A DNA stretch of 15,912 bases from Gammaproteobacteria bacterium (GTDB lineage: Bacteria; Pseudomonadota; Gammaproteobacteria; GRL18), in the NCBI GenBank assembly GCA_027076245.1, contig JALTKC010000328.1:1-15912 (forward strand). The letters run 5' to 3'. Below the pieces are notes generated by a model. It did not search any database and was not told the origin of the DNA. It saw nothing but the letters and a program-made list of their open reading frames with translations. The position numbers and the translations under genes are program-made. Numbering within the stretch: the stretch's first letter is position 1; each line of letters begins with the position of its first letter. Shown here piece by piece: positions 14,282 through 15,912 of this stretch.

Positions 14282-14536
14282 TTACTGCTTTTTGCAGGGG
14301 CTGGCTTTATGCTGCTGTTCCTTGCAGGGAATTAAATCACCGTGCTTTTGCTGTTGCTCCTGGCTGTCATGCAGAAGTTTATCTGTAGTATGTATGATAC
14401 TCTGCCAGCTGTTTTGAACCTCATGCAGAATATCTTCAAAACTCATATGGTTGGGATGAGCATAAGCATTAATACTGTACAGTGCGGAAAAAGTCAGGCC
14501 GGACAGAATGATGGCGGGTAAGATTCTGGTACTCAT
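14282..14536 (-). CDS. Small exported His/Cys-containing protein (84 aa)
   Basis: I do not recognise a family. A signal peptide covers about residues 1-26 (MSTRILPAI..., cleavage AYA-HP). The mature part of about 58 residues has seven histidines (27, 30, 38, 49, 56, 65, 76) and two cysteines (71, 81) in a repeated PCKxQ motif at the C-terminus, with a Q-rich centre. This looks like a small periplasmic protein with possible metal-binding ability; no such function is shown. It is convergent with the 152-aa operon gene (8 bp between stops) and divergent from the gene at 14676. GGGGAC upstream of ATG 14536 on the - strand is a fair ribosome site. No clear terminator lies between the convergent genes. 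Confidence 0.65.
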   Translation of the reverse strand: MSTRILPAIILSGLTFSALYSINAYAHPNHMSFEDILHEVQNSWQSIIHTTDKLLHDSQEQQQKHGDLIPCKEQQHKASPCKKQ

Positions 14537-14579
14537 TTTAAGTCCCCTTATAACATCAGGATGATGTGTTTTTAGAGCT

Positions 14580-14626
14580 AAATCAGCAGTTAGTGATAAA
14601 CAAATGCTTGTTTCTCTGGCTGATTT
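14580..14626. repeat. Nested inverted repeat in the divergent promoter region
   Basis: The outer arms AAATCAGC (14580-14587) and GCTGATTT (14619-14626) enclose AAACAA (14598-14603) / TTGTTT (14608-14613) with a 4-nt centre. It lies between the divergent genes starting at 14536 (-) and 14676 (+). There is no T-tract on either side. It may be a regulatory site for one or both genes. Confidence 0.5.
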
Positions 14627-14675
14627 ATTCTGTTACAATCTTGCCTCTATTATATAACAATCCCCTGTCTGATCC

Positions 14676-15912
14676 ATGTTTTTTTCCGCTCAACGCCAGC
14701 AGTTTTTCAAACCACTGACCAGTAAATACCGTGAACAGGTGGCTGAATGTCTGCGCTTGCTGTATGAGCGCCAGTACAGTGCCAATGCCGACTACGGTGA
14801 GTCTTTACGGCGGGAACAGCTAATAGAAATTTTTGAAGAGGCCCTGGCCCGTACACCTTTAACAGAACTGGATGATGCTGAGATAGAGGAGGGTGATTTA
14901 TCCGCACCGCGTTTTAAAAATGTCCGTGAACAGGCCGGCTGGACATTAAATCTGCTGGTGGAAAACGGCTGGATAGAAAAACAGGTGGATCAGGTCACCT
15001 TTCAGTCCACCTATCCATTCAGCCGGATGGGGCGCCTGTTTACTCAGCCGCTGGTGGAGGCAAACAGTACCCGGGTACGCACCCGGCATCGAAATACCCG
15101 TAATACCCTTAATGCTCTGGAAGCCTTTCTTAATCGCGGTGAGGCACATGATCTGCTGGATGCTTACGAATACTCGGAACGTATTATTACTGATTTTACC
15201 GATGTCATTGCCGAGCTGGAGGACAGTAAACGGGAGCTGGTTAAGGAAGTGGAATCACAGGTTATGGTGCAGCAGGCCTCAGAGCACTTTTTTGACTTTA
15301 TGGAAAAGCGCTTCCAGCCCGATCTGTCTATACGCCTGTCAGCAGACAGTGTGGAAAAACACCGCGATCAGATTGAACAGACCATTGCCCGTATTCGCAG
15401 AAAACGCAAAGACTTTAAAGCACAGGCTGAAAAACGCCTGAGACAGCTGGCACCGGAACTGCTACAGTCAGCTCAGCAGTCCGTATTATGGCATATACTG
15501 GACACCATTGAATTGCGTATGCGTAAAGCATCCGATACCATGCTGCCGGCTTTACGCCGTGCCCTGCAGAACTTTACCAAACGGGCTGATATTATTATCC
15601 GGCAGATTGCCTACCTGGGGGCGCAGAATCAAAGCAATATTCTGAACGTACTGGACAGTCTGAAACATGACAGTCCGGATGATGTACAGAACCGACTTGA
15701 ACAGGCGGCGGCCATAATATCACCCATGAACTTAAGACTGCCCGATCCCCGCCAGGTGGTTTTGAGTGAACGCAGGGTAAAACAGGCTGTTGATACCGAA
15801 CTGGCAGACGAACAGCCGCTGGATGAACAGGCCCTGCAGGAACTGAAAATAACACAGATGCTGGAACAGGCCTTCAGTATCCGTAATCAGGAATTAAAAG
15901 ACTATATTGTCC
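14676..15912 (+). CDS. JetA-like protein (Wadjet condensin-defence kleisin, MukF/MksF-like), 3' end outside window
   Basis: The frame is open from ATG 14676 to the window end without a stop (412 complete codons). The start MFFSAQRQQFFKPLTSKYREQ, the run ALEAFLNRGEAHDLLDAYEYSERIITDF and the helical SADSVEKHRDQIEQTIARI region match my recollection of proteins annotated as Wadjet JetA, the kleisin-like subunit that bridges the JetC SMC heads. The layout fits a kleisin: an N-terminal winged-helix-like part (about 1-125), a long helical middle, and a charged region toward the C-terminus. No Shine-Dalgarno is evident before the ATG. In Wadjet operons jetB, jetC and jetD (a TOPRIM-type nuclease subunit) follow; they would lie beyond the window and cannot be confirmed. 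The alternative is an MksF condensin subunit of an Mks system. Confidence 0.68.
   Translation, partial: MFFSAQRQQFFKPLTSKYREQVAECLRLLYERQYSANADYGESLRREQLIEIFEEALARTPLTELDDAEIEEGDLSAPRFKNVREQAGWTLNLLVENGWIEKQVDQVTFQSTYPFSRMGRLFTQPLVEANSTRVRTRHRNTRNTLNALEAFLNRGEAHDLLDAYEYSERIITDFTDVIAELEDSKRELVKEVESQVMVQQASEHFFDFMEKRFQPDLSIRLSADSVEKHRDQIEQTIARIRRKRKDFKAQAEKRLRQLAPELLQSAQQSVLWHILDTIELRMRKASDTMLPALRRALQNFTKRADIIIRQIAYLGAQNQSNILNVLDSLKHDSPDDVQNRLEQAAAIISPMNLRLPDPRQVVLSERRVKQAVDTELADEQPLDEQALQELKITQMLEQAFSIRNQELKDYIV

Noticed and set aside
14285..14300. CTGC-TTTTT-GCAG hairpin at the convergent gene ends
   Set aside because: It has a four-base stem and lies inside the coding end of the 84-aa gene; too weak to call a terminator.
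1..15912. CRISPR arrays, tRNA/rRNA genes, insertion sequences, prophage genes
   Set aside because: None were seen: no regularly spaced repeats of CRISPR size, no cloverleaf or rRNA sequence recognised, and no transposase or integrase frames.

Overview
The window reads as chromosomal DNA of a mid-GC gammaproteobacterium. The M16 peptidase pair - rsmD - coaD - ferredoxin cluster has a gammaproteobacterial layout, and the ferredoxin has the Alvin-type spacing (Allochromatium and relatives). The [NiFe]-hydrogenase is the Isp type known from purple and colourless sulfur bacteria. A sulfur-oxidising or otherwise hydrogen-using chemolithotroph is a reasonable guess, but no species can be named from sequence alone.

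Region 1 (1-4501, all + strand) is housekeeping: the C-terminal half of one M16 zinc-peptidase-family protein, a second exported M16 protein without the zinc motif, RsmD (16S rRNA methyltransferase) starting inside the M16 gene and carrying an 18-nt tandem repeat in its N-terminal tail, two unrecognised small genes (62 aa soluble, 173 aa membrane), CoaD, and a 2[4Fe-4S] ferredoxin closed by a strong terminator. Region 2 (4582-6415) is a free-standing gamma-glutamyltranspeptidase gene with its own candidate promoter and terminator. Region 3 (6416-6891) is about 475 bp of AT-rich non-coding DNA with several inverted repeats and a cluster of ATATCAC motifs. It precedes an exported SYLF-domain gene whose reading frame is broken by an in-frame TAG just after the signal peptide.

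Region 4 (7606-14273) is the hydrogenase locus. hypC points left. To the right runs a tight operon: maturation endopeptidase, HupH C-domain protein, Tat-exported small subunit, Isp1 membrane cytochrome b, Isp2 HdrD-like FeS protein, large subunit, and an unrecognised 152-aa protein. HynS-HynL would oxidise H2 on the periplasmic face, and electrons would pass through Isp1 haem to Isp2 and/or the quinone pool. The protease and HypC act in maturing the large subunit. The other hyp genes (A, B, D, E, F) are not in the window. A small exported His/Cys-containing protein is encoded convergently behind the operon.

Region 5 (14676-end) opens a new + strand gene that runs off the window. It resembles JetA, the MukF/MksF-like kleisin of the Wadjet condensin defence system, so a jetABCD operon may lie just to the right. 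The most interesting unexplained items are the 152-aa operon protein, the repeat-rich non-coding block, the amber-interrupted SYLF gene and the JetA-like gene at the edge.
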